The notes under the pieces were generated by a model. It searched no databases, had not been told where the DNA came from, and saw only the letters and a program-made list of their open reading frames with translations. From Clostridia bacterium (GTDB lineage: Bacteria; Bacillota; Clostridia; Oscillospirales; Acutalibacteraceae), in contig JAFUPA010000019.1 in the NCBI GenBank assembly GCA_017481575.1, positions 1 through 55,782 of the forward strand: 55,782 nucleotides of DNA, written 5' to 3'. Below, in pieces: positions 1 to 10,363 of the stretch (positions are counted from its first letter, which is position 1; each line of letters starts with the position of its first letter). A program made the position numbers and the translations under genes.

Positions 1-1
1 G

Positions 2-124
2 CTCGCACAGCGTGCCAAGGACAAAGGCATTGAAGAATGCGTATTTGACCGCGGCGGCTATATCTATCACGGCCGTGTTCAGGAACTGGCCGAAGGCGCC
101 CGTGAGGGTGGCCTCAAGTTCTAA
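2..124 (+). CDS. rplR: 50S ribosomal protein L18, C-terminal fragment
   Basis: The window opens inside this gene. The readable part encodes 40 residues ending in [10 protein letters not shown], and [14 protein letters not shown] is the characteristic C-terminal block of bacterial L18, the protein that binds 5S rRNA in the central protuberance of the large subunit. The stop at 122-124 lies 17 bases before rpsE, which is the normal neighbour in the spc operon. The 5' two thirds lie outside the window. Confidence 0.93.
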   Translation, partial: LAQRAKDKGIEECVFDRGGYIYHGRVQELAEGAREGGLKF

Positions 125-141
125 GTAAGGAGGAATTACTT

Positions 142-642
142 TTGGCTAAGATTGATGCATCGGCTATGGAGCTTCAGGAGCGCGTTGTTACTATCAACCG
201 TGTTTCTAAGACAGTTAAAGGTGGTCGTATCTTCAAGTTTGCTGCTCTCGTAGTAGTAGGCGACGGTAACGGAACAGTAGGTTTCGGTATCGGTAAGTCA
301 GGCGAAGTTCCTGATGCTATCCGTAAGGGTATTGAAGATGCTAAGAAAAACCTTATTAAAGTATCTCTCAGAGGAACAACAATTCCTCACGAGATTATCG
401 GTAAATATGACGCAGGCGTTGTTCTTCTTAAGCCCGCTGCACCCGGTACAGGTGTTATCGCAGGCGGTCCGGTTCGTGCCGTTCTCGAAGCAGTTGGTAT
501 TAAGGACATCCGTTCAAAGGCATTGCGTTCAAACAATCCGTGCAATGTAGTTAGAGCTACTATTGACGGTCTCTCAAAACTCCGCACTGTTGACGAGGTT
601 GCTGAAATTCGCGGCAAGTCAGCAAAGGAAATTTTAGGTTAA
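142..642 (+). CDS. rpsE: 30S ribosomal protein S5
   Basis: 166 residues, the usual length for S5, which sits at the decoding-centre side of the small subunit and affects translational fidelity. The N-terminal double-stranded-RNA-binding-like domain (about residues 10-75) holds [16 protein letters not shown]; the C-terminal domain (about 85-160) holds [15 protein letters not shown]. The start is TTG at 142, supported by AAGGAGG at 127-133; there is no ATG upstream and the N-terminus would be too short from any later one. It lies between rplR and rpmD as in other Firmicutes. Confidence 0.97.
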   Translation: MAKIDASAMELQERVVTINRVSKTVKGGRIFKFAALVVVGDGNGTVGFGIGKSGEVPDAIRKGIEDAKKNLIKVSLRGTTIPHEIIGKYDAGVVLLKPAAPGTGVIAGGPVRAVLEAVGIKDIRSKALRSNNPCNVVRATIDGLSKLRTVDEVAEIRGKSAKEILG

Positions 643-657
643 GGAGGGCGGTTCAAA

Positions 658-837
658 ATGGCAGATGTTAAGGTAAAGCTTGTTAAGAGCTTAATCGGAA
701 GCAAAAAGGACCAGATTGCCACCGCTCATGCACTTGGTCTTCATAAAATCGGGGATGTAGCTGTTCAGCCGAACAACCCCCAGACTCTCGGTAAGGTGAA
801 GAAAATTTCACACCTTCTCGAAGTAACTGAAGCATAA
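658..837 (+). CDS. rpmD: 50S ribosomal protein L30
   Basis: 59 residues beginning [16 protein letters not shown], typical of bacterial L30, a small large-subunit protein. The motif [16 protein letters not shown] fits the conserved L30 core (an ALGL-K-hydrophobic pattern followed by V-N-P). AAGGAGG at 641-647 precedes the ATG by about 10 bases. The gene lies between rpsE (15-base gap) and rplO, the standard spc order. Confidence 0.95.
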   Translation: MADVKVKLVKSLIGSKKDQIATAHALGLHKIGDVAVQPNNPQTLGKVKKISHLLEVTEA

Positions 838-854
838 GCAAGGAGGTGCGAATT

Positions 855-1298
855 ATGAAGTTGCACGAACTTTCACCGGCAGCTGGCTCAACAAAGGAGC
901 GCAAGCGTATCGGTAGAGGTGCAGGTTCCGGTCAGGGTAAAACTGCAGGTAAAGGTCATAAGGGTCAGAAAGCTAGAGCAGGCCGTGGTATGCGCGCAGG
1001 CTTTGAAGGTGGCCAGATGCCTTTACAGAGACGTCTTCCCAAGAGAGGTTTCAACAATATTTTCCGCAAGGAGATCGTTGCAGTTAATGTAGCTGATCTT
1101 AATGCGAGATTCGAAGACGGTGCTGTTGTTGACGTTGAGTCACTCAAGCAGGCAGGTCTTGTAAAGAATTCTTTTGATGGTATCAAAATCCTCGGCAATG
1201 GCGAGCTCACAAAGAAGCTCACTGTAAAAGCTGACGCTTTCTCAGAGTCTGCAAAGCAGAAGATTGAGGCAGCAGGCGGAAATGCAGAGGTGATCTGA
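855..1298 (+). CDS. rplO: 50S ribosomal protein L15
   Basis: 147 residues starting [18 protein letters not shown]. The glycine- and basic-rich N-terminus ([20 protein letters not shown] is the diagnostic stretch) threads into 23S rRNA, and the C-terminal globular part follows. An in-frame GTG at 846 overlaps the ribosome-binding site AAGGAGG (840-846), so the ATG at 855 is the real start. The stop at 1298 is one base before the secY start, implying translational coupling. Confidence 0.96.
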   Translation: MKLHELSPAAGSTKERKRIGRGAGSGQGKTAGKGHKGQKARAGRGMRAGFEGGQMPLQRRLPKRGFNNIFRKEIVAVNVADLNARFEDGAVVDVESLKQAGLVKNSFDGIKILGNGELTKKLTVKADAFSESAKQKIEAAGGNAEVI

Positions 1299-1299
1299 C

Positions 1300-2637
1300 A
1301 TGTTGAAGACACTTGCGAACGCATGGAAAATTCCTGATCTTCGTAAGAAGATCCTGTTCACAGCATTGATTCTTCTCATTTTCCGTATCGGTGCAGCAAT
1401 TCCTGTACCGTTCGTAAATGCCGGTGCAGACGGTATCTTCAATGATGCACAGATGTCCGGCACATTCATGGAATATCTCAATATGATGACTGGTAACGCT
1501 TTCAGTTACGGTACGATTTTCGCAATGTCAATCACACCGTACATCAACAGCTCAATCATCATCCAGTTGTTAACAGTTGCTATTCCTGCTCTCGAGCGTC
1601 TTGCAAAGGACGGCGAGGAAGGTCGTAAGAAGATTGCAACAATTACACGTTATGTAACAGTTGTTCTCGGTCTTATGCAGTCTACTGCATACTACTTCTA
1701 TCTTCGTGGTAACGGCTTCCTCCTTGAGGATGCAGAAGGCAATCCGTTCACAGGCTTTGCGGCAGTATTCCAGGCACTCGTTATTATTCTCTGCTTCACC
1801 GCTGGTACAGCACTTATCATGTGGCTCGGTGAGCAGATAAATGATAAGGGTATCGGTAACGGTATTTCGCTCATCCTTTTTGCAGGTATCGTTGCTCGTG
1901 TTCCCACAATCATCGCAACACTCTTCAGCCCCGACGGCGGTTACTTCTCATTCGGCGGTGCATACTCAGTTCTTTCAATTGCAGTTGCACTTTGCCTCAT
2001 CCTTATGATTGCTTACATCGTATGGATGGATAACGCAGAGCGTCGTATCCCCGTTCAGTACGCAAAGAGAGTTGTAGGTCGTAAGATGTACGGCGGCCAG
2101 AGCACACATATTCCAATCAAGGTTAATATGTCTGGTGTTATGCCGGTTATCTTCGCAAGCTCCATCCTTTCACTTCCTCCGACAATCAACCTTTTCGTTG
2201 GTGCAGAGGCAGGCGAAGGCTGGTACGACCACTTCTTCAAGTACTTCCAGAGTTCAAGCTGGGTATATGCAATCTTGTATTTTGTTCTCATTATCTTCTT
2301 TGCATATTTCTACGCTTCAATTCAGTACAATCCCATTGAAATGGCTAACAATATCCGTAAGAACAGCGGTGCAATCCCGGGTATCCGTCCCGGCAAGCCG
2401 ACTTCTGATTATATTCAGAGAGTTTTGTCAAGAATTACATTGCTCGGCGCACTTCTTCTTTCAGTTGTTGCATTGTTCCCGATCTTGTTCCAGTTGATTA
2501 CAACTGCATGCAAGGTTCCGATGCAGGTTTCACTCGGCGGTACATCAATCATCATTCTTGTTGGTGTAGCACTTGAAACTGTTAAGCAGCTTGAATCACA
2601 GATGATGATGCGTCACTACAAGGGATTCCTTGACTAA
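1300..2637 (+). CDS. secY: preprotein translocase subunit SecY
   Basis: 445 residues with about ten hydrophobic membrane segments. This is the pore subunit of the SecYEG channel in the cytoplasmic membrane. The N-terminal [19 protein letters not shown] and the plug/TM2 region with [14 protein letters not shown] are SecY signatures, as is the cytosolic loop with [12 protein letters not shown]. The C-terminus [11 protein letters not shown] is also typical. The ATG at 1300 follows rplO by one base. SecG is encoded separately at 17246; SecE is not in the window. Confidence 0.97.
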   Translation: MLKTLANAWKIPDLRKKILFTALILLIFRIGAAIPVPFVNAGADGIFNDAQMSGTFMEYLNMMTGNAFSYGTIFAMSITPYINSSIIIQLLTVAIPALERLAKDGEEGRKKIATITRYVTVVLGLMQSTAYYFYLRGNGFLLEDAEGNPFTGFAAVFQALVIILCFTAGTALIMWLGEQINDKGIGNGISLILFAGIVARVPTIIATLFSPDGGYFSFGGAYSVLSIAVALCLILMIAYIVWMDNAERRIPVQYAKRVVGRKMYGGQSTHIPIKVNMSGVMPVIFASSILSLPPTINLFVGAEAGEGWYDHFFKYFQSSSWVYAILYFVLIIFFAYFYASIQYNPIEMANNIRKNSGAIPGIRPGKPTSDYIQRVLSRITLLGALLLSVVALFPILFQLITTACKVPMQVSLGGTSIIILVGVALETVKQLESQMMMRHYKGFLD

Positions 2638-2653
2638 TAAAGGAGATTGCGTT

Positions 2654-3286
2654 ATGAAGTTAATTCTTCTCGGAGCCCCCGGTGCAGGTAAGGGTACACA
2701 GGCAGAGGTAATCTGCGAAGCTCTCAAAATTCCTGCAATTTCAACGGGCAACATCATCCGTGACGCCCTTGCAAAGGGTACGGAGATGGGACTTAAAGCT
2801 AAGTCTTTTATAGATGCAGGTAAGCTCGTTCCCGATGAAGTCGTTATCGGCATCATCAAGGACAGACTTGCAAAGGATGACTGTGCAAACGGCTTCATCC
2901 TTGACGGTTTCCCTCGCACAATTCCTCAGGCAGAAGCACTTGATGCTATGGGCATCGAAATCGACAGAGTTGTTGATATCGAAGTTCCTGATGAGAAGAT
3001 TGCAGCGAGAATGTCGGGCAGACGTGTATGCAAGGCATGCGGTGCTTCCTACCACTTGGAGTACAAAGCTCCCAAGCAGGAGGGTGTTTGCGATGCTTGC
3101 GGTGCTGAGCTTATTCAGCGTAAAGACGACCATCCCGACACAGTACTTGAAAGACTCGAAATCTACCACGAGCAGACCGAGCCTCTCAAGGACTACTACT
3201 CAAAGAAGGGCATCCTTCGAGTAGTTGAAGGCCAGGAGGAGGTTGCTGATACATCAGCACTCACTCTCAAGGCATTGGAGGATTAA
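2654..3286 (+). CDS. adk: adenylate kinase
   Basis: 210 residues. It catalyses ATP + AMP to 2 ADP in the cytoplasm. The P-loop [10 protein letters not shown] is at residues 7-16. The LID region contains CKACGASYH and, 16 residues on, CDACG: the C-x2-C-x16-C-x2-C structural zinc site of Gram-positive adenylate kinases. LDGFPRT is the conserved AMP-binding segment. The start is ATG 2654, preceded by AAAGGAG (2639-2645); upstream in-frame codons overlap the secY end and are unlikely to be used. adk follows secY as is usual in this operon. Confidence 0.96.
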   Translation: MKLILLGAPGAGKGTQAEVICEALKIPAISTGNIIRDALAKGTEMGLKAKSFIDAGKLVPDEVVIGIIKDRLAKDDCANGFILDGFPRTIPQAEALDAMGIEIDRVVDIEVPDEKIAARMSGRRVCKACGASYHLEYKAPKQEGVCDACGAELIQRKDDHPDTVLERLEIYHEQTEPLKDYYSKKGILRVVEGQEEVADTSALTLKALED

Positions 3287-3288
3287 GC

Positions 3289-4038
3289 ATGATAGTGCTC
3301 AAAACGAACAGAGAGCTGGCTCTCATGAGAGAAGCCTGCATCATTTCGGCAGGAGCATTAAAGTTAGCAGGAGAGGCTGTCCAGCCCGGTGTTACAACCG
3401 CTGAGATAGACAAAATAGCCTACGATTACATTAAGAAATGCGGCGCAGAGCCAAACTTCCTTAATTACAACGGCTATCCTGCTACGGCATGCATTTCCAT
3501 AAACGATGAGGTTATTCATGGAATACCAAGCAAGAAACGTGTGATTAAAGAGGGCGACATCGTCAGTATAGACCTTGGCGCAAGACTTAACGGATTCAAC
3601 GGCGACAATGCTGCTACTTTCGCAGCAGGAGCAATAAGCTCCGAAGCGAAGCGGCTGTGCGACACCACAAGAGAAAGCCTCTATGTAGGAATTCAGAAGG
3701 CTGTCGCAGGCGGCAGAGTCGGAGACATTGGTTCGGCAATCGCACAGTATTGCGAGGCAAGAGGTTTTTCAGTTGTCCGTGAGTTTGTCGGACACGGAAT
3801 CGGCCAGAAGCTTCATGAAGAACCCAGTGTACCGAATTTCGGAACACCCGGTAGGGGAGTTCGCCTGCTGCCGGGTATGACAATCGCAATCGAGCCTATG
3901 ATAAATATGGGCAAGGCGGGGGTCAAAACATTACCCGACGGCTGGACAGTAAAAACCAGAGACGGTAAGCTGTCAGCACACTTTGAACACACTGTGGCAA
4001 TAACACCAAGTGGTCCAAAGATACTAACTCTGCTTTAA
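3289..4038 (+). CDS. map: methionine aminopeptidase, type I
   Basis: 249 residues. Removes the initiator methionine from nascent proteins; dinuclear-metal enzyme of the pita-bread fold. The metal ligands are visible in order: [15 protein letters not shown] (two Asp), [12 protein letters not shown] (His), [10 protein letters not shown] (Glu) and HFEHTVAIT (Glu). No N-terminal extension is present, which indicates the short type Ia form. It starts two bases after adk, so the two are probably translationally coupled. Confidence 0.96.
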   Translation: MIVLKTNRELALMREACIISAGALKLAGEAVQPGVTTAEIDKIAYDYIKKCGAEPNFLNYNGYPATACISINDEVIHGIPSKKRVIKEGDIVSIDLGARLNGFNGDNAATFAAGAISSEAKRLCDTTRESLYVGIQKAVAGGRVGDIGSAIAQYCEARGFSVVREFVGHGIGQKLHEEPSVPNFGTPGRGVRLLPGMTIAIEPMINMGKAGVKTLPDGWTVKTRDGKLSAHFEHTVAITPSGPKILTLL

Positions 4039-4051
4039 GGAGGTTCAGTCA

Positions 4052-4270
4052 ATGTCAAAGCAGGATATGCTTGAACTTGAAGGCGTTGTCGTAGAGGCTT
4101 TGCCTAACGCAACATTTCAGGTTGAGCTCGAAAACGGACACCAAATTTTAGCTCATATTTCGGGAAAACTCAGAATGAATTACATTCGCATCCTTCCCGG
4201 AGATAAGGTGACGGTCGAAGTTTCGCCGTACGACCTCACCCGTGGACGAATAACATGGCGATCAAAATAA
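4052..4270 (+). CDS. infA: translation initiation factor IF-1
   Basis: 72 residues, the canonical IF-1 length and a single OB-fold. IF-1 binds the A site of the small subunit during initiation. Conserved stretches are [39 protein letters not shown] and [13 protein letters not shown]. It follows map by 13 bases behind AAGGAGG. Many Firmicutes carry a small KOW-domain (L14e-like) gene between map and infA; none fits in the gap here. Confidence 0.97.
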   Translation: MSKQDMLELEGVVVEALPNATFQVELENGHQILAHISGKLRMNYIRILPGDKVTVEVSPYDLTRGRITWRSK

Positions 4271-4303
4271 GCTAAAGGCTAATTTTTCAAGGAGGGCATT
4301 CAA

Positions 4304-4417
4304 ATGAAAGTCAGACCTTCTGTAAAGAAAATTTGCGAGAAGTGCAAGATTATTAAGCGCAAGGGAAAAATCATGGTTATCTGTGAGAATCCTAAGCACA
4401 AACAGCGTCAGGGTTAA
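4304..4417 (+). CDS. rpmJ: 50S ribosomal protein L36
   Basis: 37 residues, [20 protein letters not shown] at the N-terminus; too short for most ORF callers but unmistakable. It is the zinc-binding (C+) form: Cys11, Cys14, Cys27 and His32 are the expected ligands. AAGGAGG at 4289-4295 precedes the ATG. It lies between infA and rpsM as in most bacteria. Confidence 0.96.
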   Translation: MKVRPSVKKICEKCKIIKRKGKIMVICENPKHKQRQG

Positions 4418-4452
4418 TCCGACGCAAACCATTTATGGAGGTGCAACTGAGA

Positions 4453-4821
4453 ATGGCGCGTATATCAGGTGTTGACTTACCGAGAGATAAGAGAGTAGAA
4501 ATCGCTCTTACTTACATTTTCGGTATCGGTCGTAAGACAGCAAGCGACATTATCGCAGCTACAGGCGTAGATCCGGACGTAAGAGTTAAGGATCTTACAG
4601 AAGATGATGTAGCAAAATTGCGTGAGTACATCGATCACAACGTTAAGGTTGAAGGTGATCTCCGCAGAGAAACTGCTTTCGATATCAAGAGACTTATCGA
4701 AATCGGTTGTTATCGTGGCGTACGCCACAGAAAGGGCCTGCCTGTAAGAGGTCAGCGCTCAAAGACAAACGCTCGTACACGCAAGGGTCCGAAGAAGACC
4801 ATTGCTAACAAGAAGAAGTAA
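4453..4821 (+). CDS. rpsM: 30S ribosomal protein S13
   Basis: 122 residues beginning [19 protein letters not shown], the standard S13 N-terminus. S13 sits in the head of the small subunit and contacts the P-site tRNA and L5. The C-terminal basic tail [15 protein letters not shown] is typical. The ATG at 4453 is preferred over an in-frame ATG at 4435 because the latter overlaps the GGAGG (4437-4441) and would add six non-conserved residues. Confidence 0.97.
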   Translation: MARISGVDLPRDKRVEIALTYIFGIGRKTASDIIAATGVDPDVRVKDLTEDDVAKLREYIDHNVKVEGDLRRETAFDIKRLIEIGCYRGVRHRKGLPVRGQRSKTNARTRKGPKKTIANKKK

Positions 4822-4836
4822 TTTAGGAGGGATAAT

Positions 4837-5244
4837 ATGGCACCTAAGGGTTCCGCTAAGAAGGGCACTGCAACACGCAGACGCCGTGAACGCAAGAACA
4901 TTGAACGCGGCGCAGCTCATATCCAATCCACCTTCAACAATACTATCGTTACCATCAGCGATACGCAGGGTAATGCAGTATCATGGGCTTCAGCAGGTGA
5001 GATGGGCTTCAGAGGTTCAAAGAAGTCAACTCCGTTTGCAGCTCAGACTGCTGCTGAAGTAGCTGCAAAGGCTGCTATGGAGCATGGTATGAAAACTGTT
5101 GAGGTTTACGTTAAGGGTCCGGGAGCAGGACGTGAAGCTGCAATCAGAGCATTGCAGACAGCAGGTCTCGAAGTTAGTCTTATCAAGGACGTTACTCCGA
5201 TTCCTCATAACGGCTGCCGCCCGCCGAAGAGAAGACGTGTATAA
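4837..5244 (+). CDS. rpsK: 30S ribosomal protein S11
   Basis: 135 residues. S11 forms part of the small-subunit platform near the 3' end of 16S rRNA. The segments [34 protein letters not shown] and the C-terminal [15 protein letters not shown] are hallmarks of the family. The N-terminal 20 residues are basic and lysine/arginine rich. The ribosome-binding site AGGAGG lies just upstream and the gene is 15 bases after rpsM. Confidence 0.97.
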   Translation: MAPKGSAKKGTATRRRRERKNIERGAAHIQSTFNNTIVTISDTQGNAVSWASAGEMGFRGSKKSTPFAAQTAAEVAAKAAMEHGMKTVEVYVKGPGAGREAAIRALQTAGLEVSLIKDVTPIPHNGCRPPKRRRV

Positions 5245-5272
5245 CCTATAATTTCAGGAGGTGTAACTACAA

Positions 5273-5896
5273 ATGGCAAGATATACCGGCGCGGTATGTA
5301 AGATGTGCCGCCGTGAGGGTAAGAAGCTTTTCCTTAAGGGCGAAAGATGCTATACAGGAAAGTGCGCTATTGAGCGTCGTTCATATGCCCCCGGCCAGCA
5401 CGGTCAGAGCCGCAAAAAGACTTCCGAGTATGGTCTCCAGCTTCGTGCAAAGCAGCAGGCTAAGAGATATTACGGTATTCCGGAGAGTCAGTTCTATAAC
5501 TATTTCCTTACAGCTGAGCGTAAGCAGGGTATGACAGGTACAAACCTTCTCAGAATCTGCGAAAGCCGTCTTGATAACGTTGTTTATCTTCTTGGCTGGT
5601 CAAGCTCAAGAGCAGAAGGCAGACAGCTCGTAACACATGGTCATTTCAAAGTAAACGGCCGTAAGGTAAACATTCCTTCATACCTCGTGAAGGCTGGCGA
5701 TGTAATCGCTATCGCTGATTCCAGCAAGGACAGTGTAAAAATCAAGGCAGTCCTTGAGTCGAACGGTGCTCGTCCTGTTCCGCAGTGGCTTGACAAGACA
5801 TCTGACACAGAAGCTAAGATTGTAGCTCTCCCCGAGAGAGATCAGATTGCTTGCCCTGTTGAGGAGCAGCTTATCGTCGAGCTTTATTCAAAATAA
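5273..5896 (+). CDS. rpsD: 30S ribosomal protein S4, zinc-binding form
   Basis: 207 residues, the full length of S4, the primary 16S rRNA-binding assembly protein that also affects fidelity. Cys9, Cys12, Cys26 and Cys31 in the first 31 residues form the zinc knuckle of the C+ type. The S4 RNA-binding domain is visible at [20 protein letters not shown] and the following [18 protein letters not shown]. In this genome rpsD is inside the alpha operon, between rpsK and rpoA. The AGGAGGTG ribosome-binding site is strong. Confidence 0.97.
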   Translation: MARYTGAVCKMCRREGKKLFLKGERCYTGKCAIERRSYAPGQHGQSRKKTSEYGLQLRAKQQAKRYYGIPESQFYNYFLTAERKQGMTGTNLLRICESRLDNVVYLLGWSSSRAEGRQLVTHGHFKVNGRKVNIPSYLVKAGDVIAIADSSKDSVKIKAVLESNGARPVPQWLDKTSDTEAKIVALPERDQIACPVEEQLIVELYSK

Positions 5897-5935
5897 TAAT
5901 TAACCGTATACTTAATATAACAAGGAGGGTTTTGA

Positions 5936-6886
5936 ATGATTGGCATAGAGAAACCAAGAATCGAAACAGCCGATGTTTTACCTGACGGTACTTACGGTAA
6001 ATTTGTCGTAGAACCCTTGGAGAGAGGTTATGGTACAACTCTTGGCAACAGCCTCAGACGTGTACTCCTTTCTTCATTACCGGGCTACGCAATTACTTCC
6101 GTTAAGATTGATGGAATTCTTCACGAATTCTCTACGATTCCGGGCGTCAAGGAAGACGTTACGGAGATCGTACTTAATTTGAAGAGCGTTATCCTTAAAA
6201 TCCACGGCGACGGTCCCAAGACTATGTATGTGGATGTAAAAGGTGAAGGTGAACTCACTGCAGGCGACTTCAAGACAGATTCAGAAGTTGAGATTCTCAA
6301 TCCCGAACTTCACATCGCATCTCTTGACAGCGACGCTCATGTAGTGATGGAGATCACTTGCAGTAAGGGCAGAGGATATGTTTCTGCAGAACGCAACAAG
6401 CAGTATCTTCAGCCGCCGATAGGCGTTATTGCAATCGACTCAATTTATTCACCGGTATTAAAGGTAAATTACACAGTCGAGAACACACGTGTCGGTCAGA
6501 TTACTGACTATGACAAACTTACACTTGAGGTGTGGACAAACGGTACAATTTCCGCAAAGGAAGCCGTTTCTCTTGGCGCCAAGATCCTCAACGAGCATCT
6601 CAGTCTCTTCGGAGACCTCTCTGATGAGGCTTTTGAAACTGAGATCATGGTTGAAAAGAGCAAGAATGGTAAAGAAAAAGTCTTGGAGATGACCATTGAG
6701 GAACTTGACCTGTCTGTGCGCTCTTTTAACTGCTTGAAGAGAGCAGGTATCAATACAGTTGAAGATCTTATCGGCAAGTCCGAAGATGATATGATGAAGG
6801 TTCGTAACCTTGGTAAGAAATCTCTTGATGAGGTTGTTGCTAAGCTTACATCCCTCGGCTATGATCTTCGCAGGGACGAAGACTAA
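5936..6886 (+). CDS. rpoA: DNA-directed RNA polymerase subunit alpha
   Basis: 316 residues. The N-terminal domain (about 1-230) drives dimerisation and beta/beta' assembly; it shows [20 protein letters not shown] and the [14 protein letters not shown] block. The C-terminal domain (about 250-316) with [20 protein letters not shown] and [10 protein letters not shown] contacts UP elements and activators. The start ATG 5936 follows AAGGAGG. Located between rpsD and rplQ as expected for the alpha operon. Confidence 0.97.
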   Translation: MIGIEKPRIETADVLPDGTYGKFVVEPLERGYGTTLGNSLRRVLLSSLPGYAITSVKIDGILHEFSTIPGVKEDVTEIVLNLKSVILKIHGDGPKTMYVDVKGEGELTAGDFKTDSEVEILNPELHIASLDSDAHVVMEITCSKGRGYVSAERNKQYLQPPIGVIAIDSIYSPVLKVNYTVENTRVGQITDYDKLTLEVWTNGTISAKEAVSLGAKILNEHLSLFGDLSDEAFETEIMVEKSKNGKEKVLEMTIEELDLSVRSFNCLKRAGINTVEDLIGKSEDDMMKVRNLGKKSLDEVVAKLTSLGYDLRRDED

Positions 6887-6938
6887 TAAGAAACTGTAAC
6901 AATTATTTTTACAATTAACGGTAAAGGAGTGACTTTAA

Positions 6939-7295
6939 ATGCCAGGTTCAAGAAAGCTTGGAAGAGCAAGTGACCATCGTAAGTCAATGCTCAGAGGCAT
7001 GGTAACATACCTTTTGGAAAGCGGCAGAATAGAGACCACCGTTACAAGAGCTAAGGAAGTTCGCTCAATGGCTGAAAAAATGATCACCATTGCTAAGGCT
7101 GGCGACCTTCACTCAAGAAGACAGGTTTTGGCATACGTCACAAAAGAGGACGTTGTTAAAAAGCTCTTCGAAGAGATTGCTCCTAAATATAAGGACGTAA
7201 ACGGCGGTTATTGCCGTATTATTAAGACAGGCACACGTAGAGGCGACGCTTCAGAGATGTGCATCATCGAGCTCATCGATGTTGAGTCTAAATAA
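6939..7295 (+). CDS. rplQ: 50S ribosomal protein L17
   Basis: 118 residues starting [19 protein letters not shown], the standard L17 N-terminus. L17 lies near the polypeptide exit tunnel. [17 protein letters not shown] and [20 protein letters not shown] match the family. It is the last gene of the ribosomal run and is followed within 30 bases by a strong intrinsic terminator. Confidence 0.97.
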   Translation: MPGSRKLGRASDHRKSMLRGMVTYLLESGRIETTVTRAKEVRSMAEKMITIAKAGDLHSRRQVLAYVTKEDVVKKLFEEIAPKYKDVNGGYCRIIKTGTRRGDASEMCIIELIDVESK

Positions 7296-7320
7296 TCAGG
7301 TATAATCCGAAATAATTCAA

Positions 7321-7358
7321 CACCCACAGTACCTCGGTACCGTGGGTGTTTTTTTTGT
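7321..7358 (+). terminator. terminator of the spc/alpha operon
   Basis: CACCCAC at 7321 pairs with GTGGGTG at 7342-7348, with an inner GTACC/GGTAC stem and a two-base loop, followed by a run of eight T. It ends the ribosomal operon. The convergent symporter gene ends at 7372, so the hairpin may act on both strands. Confidence 0.9.
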
Positions 7359-7371
7359 TTTGTATTAACTT

Positions 7372-8934
7372 TTACACATTTACTGCGTCGTGTTCTTCAA
7401 GGTGATTTATCTCATCAAGATTATGCTGTCTGCGAGATTCAAGTTCATCAGTAATCTCCTTGTGCTTCTTACCTGAAAGCTTATAGAAAATCATCGGTAT
7501 AACCGCAAGGAACGAGAATATTGCAGGAAGGATTGCAAACAGATACATAAGGCTTGATTTTGCCTCTGTCGGCATCAGCTCGGGAGTGTCTGCAAACTCT
7601 TTATATCCTACATAAATAAGGAAAAGGTTTGTAATATAAGTTGTGCAGTTTGCGAGGATTCTTGATAAAGTATTTTTCACCGAGCTTACCGTTGCTTCGT
7701 TTCTTTCGCTGAATTTATATTCGCCGTAGTCGTAAGCCGCCATTTGGATAAGACCCGGAATGGTGTTATAGAAGCCTGTTGTAAGACCGTGGATAGCATA
7801 CCAGATTACAACTCTTATAAAAATCTGTGCGGGAGTGTGCTCTTCGTAAGGATAAATTGAAAAGAACATCGCAGTGTAGCAGATTCCTGTGCCGAGTTTC
7901 ATTCCGATGTAAAGAATTTTATCATCAACCCATTTACGGATGATTGGTGCGAGGAAGAGCGAAAGTCCTGTTGTTACAAGGGAAGAGATAGAAGCAAACG
8001 AAAGCAATTCAGCGTAGTTGCCGTTTTCATAAACATACTCAAACTGTAACGCAGTGCCCTCAAAGAATGTAAGCGTGAAATGCTCGGTTGAGAAGCAGGC
8101 GATGAATGCATAGGTCATAACACCGTAGCCGACCGACATACCGTGAGCAAGAATTTCCGAAACCATATACATCATCAGCGGCTTGTTGCGGATGATATTG
8201 CCGTAAACGTCGCGAAGCTTCGGCACTTCAATTTTTGGCGGCTCTGCAATTCTCTCTTTTGTTACAACAATGTTCCATACTGTCAGCGGAATCGCGGCGA
8301 GTGTCACAAAGCTGAAGCCGTAGAAATATCTCTCTGCCTCAGAAAGATTGGGCATAAGATACGGCAGAAAAGCTGCGATATATGTACCGCAGGAGCCGAT
8401 GCTTGAGCCGAGAATACTCTCGATTGCCGAAATATATCCACGCTCAAGGTTATTTGTCGTGCGACGGGCGTTTAGTGCGGTGAGTGCCGCATTATAGAAT
8501 GTGCTGAATGCATCGTTGAGGAAATAAAGCAGAACAAGATAGGCTATTTTGAAGGTGTCGCTGATATCCGGGAACCATGCTCTGAGAGGCACGGTCTGCA
8601 AAATAACAATCAGGTTACAAGGAATGATCATCAGCATCAGCCACGGCTTGAAGCGGCCCCAGTTGCCGAATGTACGGCGGCTCTTATCGAGGAAGCTGGA
8701 AACAATAACGTCGTTCGCAATATCCCAGAAGCCGAGGATAAAAATAATCGTGCTGTAAATTTCGAAGGAGCGGTCGCTCAGTCCCAGATAGGTTGAAGCG
8801 ACAAGACCGCCGAAAAATCCGCTCATAGCCGTTGCGGCTTTGGAGACTGCCGTGCTTGAGCCGAATGCCGCATATTCTCGGAGCGTAATTTTTTCGTTTA
8901 CATTGGTGGCGTGTGAGTTTTTAATTCTTTTCAT
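7372..8934 (-). CDS. GPH-family (MFS) sugar:cation symporter
   Basis: 520 residues with about twelve membrane helices. It resembles the glycoside-pentoside-hexuronide:cation symporters (melibiose/glucuronide carrier type): an early GLSDRSFEIYSTIIFILGFWDIANDVIVSSFLD segment (broken here into its parts ILGFWDIANDV and SSFLDKSRR) carries the Asp and Arg residues of that family, and GRFKPWLML follows. The C-terminal tail is hydrophilic. It overlaps the end of the upstream phosphatase gene by 14 bases and has GAGGTG before its ATG, so the two are co-transcribed. The substrate cannot be read from sequence; the phosphatase neighbours suggest it is not a simple catabolic sugar locus. Confidence 0.82.
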   Translation of the reverse strand: MKRIKNSHATNVNEKITLREYAAFGSSTAVSKAATAMSGFFGGLVASTYLGLSDRSFEIYSTIIFILGFWDIANDVIVSSFLDKSRRTFGNWGRFKPWLMLMIIPCNLIVILQTVPLRAWFPDISDTFKIAYLVLLYFLNDAFSTFYNAALTALNARRTTNNLERGYISAIESILGSSIGSCGTYIAAFLPYLMPNLSEAERYFYGFSFVTLAAIPLTVWNIVVTKERIAEPPKIEVPKLRDVYGNIIRNKPLMMYMVSEILAHGMSVGYGVMTYAFIACFSTEHFTLTFFEGTALQFEYVYENGNYAELLSFASISSLVTTGLSLFLAPIIRKWVDDKILYIGMKLGTGICYTAMFFSIYPYEEHTPAQIFIRVVIWYAIHGLTTGFYNTIPGLIQMAAYDYGEYKFSERNEATVSSVKNTLSRILANCTTYITNLFLIYVGYKEFADTPELMPTEAKSSLMYLFAILPAIFSFLAVIPMIFYKLSGKKHKEITDELESRRQHNLDEINHLEEHDAVNV

Positions 8935-10354
8935 AGGTCACCTCGTTGTTTATTTTGATTTTAATTTTAATTTCACGGTCGTTACCCGTTCTTGTGTTGT
9001 GAAAAATCGGTTCAGCCAGAGTCCACAGACTGTCAAAACCGTTAATATATTTTGAAAGGCTTATTTTCAGTGTTTTCAAAATTTTATCACCCTTGTGTGT
9101 CAATCCGTAAAGCACACGGTGCTCGTAGGTGTCGGGTGTAAAGGGGGCATCACCTGTGAAGAAATGGTCAATGGCTACAAAAACCATATCAATAACCTTT
9201 TCTTCCTTGTGCGATTTACATTCAGTTTTTGTAAGCCCAGAATACTTCCTGCCAAACTTACCTGCAAAGCTCATATTCAAACTTGTAAACCACTTTAACA
9301 AGGGTTTAATGATAAAGCGATACTTCTCTGCCTTATCCGTCGGAACAAGACCTCTGCCGAGCTTCAAAAATTCGTCGTAATCTCTCACGGCGGTATCAAC
9401 AAGCCTTCGGTAGTATCCGCCAAAACAAACAGACGCAATATAATCTTTACCGCCCTTTATGCCGTCAATTTCCTCTGGAAGGTCGATTGTCGTAATATCG
9501 GCAACTCCGTTTTCAAGCCTGACCTTGCGTATTTTGCCGTATGCCGATGATACCGAGGTTGTACCCACGTCGTAAAGCTCGTTGTTGCCGTCACTTATCT
9601 TGCGTATTGTGTGAACATGTGTGTGACCTGTAAAAACAACATTGACACCGTGCTTCAACAGTATTTTTTTCAGCTTTTCGTGTCCGCCGTACATCTCTGT
9701 CGGGGCAAACGCCTCGTATAAAGGATAAGGGGCAATTACAGGGTGATGCGTAAAGAGCAGAACAGCCTCACCGTTTTGGTTGGCTTTTATAAGCTCTTCC
9801 TCGAGCCACTCGTTGCCTTTGTCATCAAGACCGCAATCCGTGTGTCCGTTACCGTCATCGTTAAGAAGTATAAACCGATATCCGCCCACGTTTATTGAAT
9901 ACGACATATCATACGCGCTGTCAGCCTGACCACGTCCGAAAGGTCGGTAAAGCTCATCAAGCTCGTGCCGTCTGGTGCAAGGGACATTGTACCTGCTGTC
10001 TTTGTCATAGCCGACGGCAACAAACTCGTTTTCGTCCTCGCCGCATCCGTTGTAGTCGTGTGTAGCGGTCAGCACAAGCACACGCTTACCTCGGATTTCA
10101 AGCAGATGAAGCCTCTCAATAAATTCCTCGTGACACAGCCGTTCACCGCAGTTTATAAGGTCACCGATAATAACAACCGTGTCCGTCTCCTTGTCGTCTT
10201 CAATAATCTTAAAAAACGCTTCGTTAACCTCGGGCGACTCCTTTATAACAACCTGGTCGCCGTGACAGCGGCTCTCAATCTCGTCACCCTCAACCCAAAG
10301 CTTTTTGGAAAAATAATGGTTATCCGCCATTACATAAAATTGAAGTTTATTCAT
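8921..10354 (-). CDS. calcineurin-like metallophosphoesterase
   Basis: 477 residues. The dinuclear-metal phosphoesterase motifs appear in order: MADNH (D-x-H, residues 9-13), VVIIGDLINCGE (GD), LTATHDYNGCG (in the place of GNHD, with Asn replaced by Thr), LLFTHHP and VVFTGHTHVH (GHxH). No signal peptide or membrane segment is seen, so it is probably cytoplasmic. The last 150 residues have no motif I recognise. It lies between a second phosphatase (9 bases upstream) and a GPH symporter (overlapping). The substrate is unknown. Confidence 0.82.
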   Translation of the reverse strand: MNKLQFYVMADNHYFSKKLWVEGDEIESRCHGDQVVIKESPEVNEAFFKIIEDDKETDTVVIIGDLINCGERLCHEEFIERLHLLEIRGKRVLVLTATHDYNGCGEDENEFVAVGYDKDSRYNVPCTRRHELDELYRPFGRGQADSAYDMSYSINVGGYRFILLNDDGNGHTDCGLDDKGNEWLEEELIKANQNGEAVLLFTHHPVIAPYPLYEAFAPTEMYGGHEKLKKILLKHGVNVVFTGHTHVHTIRKISDGNNELYDVGTTSVSSAYGKIRKVRLENGVADITTIDLPEEIDGIKGGKDYIASVCFGGYYRRLVDTAVRDYDEFLKLGRGLVPTDKAEKYRFIIKPLLKWFTSLNMSFAGKFGRKYSGLTKTECKSHKEEKVIDMVFVAIDHFFTGDAPFTPDTYEHRVLYGLTHKGDKILKTLKISLSKYINGFDSLWTLAEPIFHNTRTGNDREIKIKIKINNEVTYEKN

Positions 10355-10363
10355 AAATCACCA

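Noticed and set aside
4039-4051. Missing KOW/L14e-type gene between map and infA
   Set aside because: Its absence is common enough among Clostridia that I do not count it as a finding.
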